Assembly (NCBI GenBank): GCA_031264875.1
Contig: JAISDK010000200.1
Coordinates: 1-6,426 of the forward strand
Direction: 5' to 3'
Origin: Prevotellaceae bacterium
GTDB taxonomy: Bacteria > Bacteroidota > Bacteroidia > Bacteroidales > UBA932
DNA: 6,426 nucleotides
The translations under genes were made by a program, and so were the position numbers. Numbering within the stretch: position 1 is the first letter of the stretch; each line of letters begins with the position of its first letter. Under the pieces are notes generated by a model that was given only the letters and a program-made list of their open reading frames with translations, was not told the origin of the DNA and searched no databases. Shown here piece by piece: positions 6,402 to 6,426 of this stretch.

Positions 6402-6426
6402 ATGAATAAAAATCTGCATTACAGAA
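6402..6426 (+). CDS. Possible start of a divergent gene running off the right edge
   Basis: An ATG at 6402-6404 opens a frame (MNKNLHYR) that stays open to the end of the window, eight full codons. It lies about 20 nt beyond the start predicted from the plus-strand box at 6369-6376, a short leader typical of the phylum. Eight codons are far too few to show coding or assign a family, so this is only a suggestion from position. Confidence 0.2.

Overview
The window looks like a chromosomal segment from a member of the Bacteroidota, most likely the order Bacteroidales. The reasons are a DUF2723 membrane protein with Bacteroidota-type motifs, a ModF-like tandem ABC ATPase next to a PhnP-like metallo-hydrolase, promoter boxes of the TAnnTTTG type, starts without a clear Shine-Dalgarno sequence, and a short remnant that resembles the Rpn/PD-(D/E)XK transposases common in this group. 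The genus cannot be resolved from the sequence alone.

Layout from left to right. Positions 1-198 hold the 3' end of an AT-rich gene (about 31% G+C by hand count) that I do not recognise. It looks foreign next to the roughly half-G+C genes that follow. Positions 199-415 are intergenic, with two perfect 17-nt hairpins, a promoter with a good TAnnTTTG box, and small repeats. Positions 416-4038 are a plus-strand two-gene unit: a 992-residue DUF2723 polytopic membrane protein (candidate GT-C glycosyltransferase), then 29 nt later a 204-residue NodB-type polysaccharide deacetylase without a signal peptide. Positions 4077-6351 are a convergent minus-strand unit. In transcription order it holds a 37-codon ORF resembling the N-terminus of an Rpn-type transposase, a PhnP-like MBL-fold phosphodiesterase joined to it by an ATGA overlap, and a ModF-like tandem ABC ATPase 2 nt further on. 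The right edge holds back-to-back -7-like boxes and possibly the first codons of a divergent gene.

Functionally the plus-strand pair suggests glycan transfer or modification at the inner membrane, with a membrane GT-C-like protein and a probably cytoplasmic sugar deacetylase. The minus-strand pair are soluble enzymes, a metal-dependent phosphodiesterase and an ABC ATPase with no permease nearby; no shared pathway is evident. The core genes are recognisable conserved families. The less ordinary parts are the two edges: the foreign-looking gene end with hairpins on the left, and the transposase remnant translationally overlapping a housekeeping-type gene on the right. I found no CRISPR array, tRNA, rRNA or complete mobile element, and no convincing undescribed multi-gene system.
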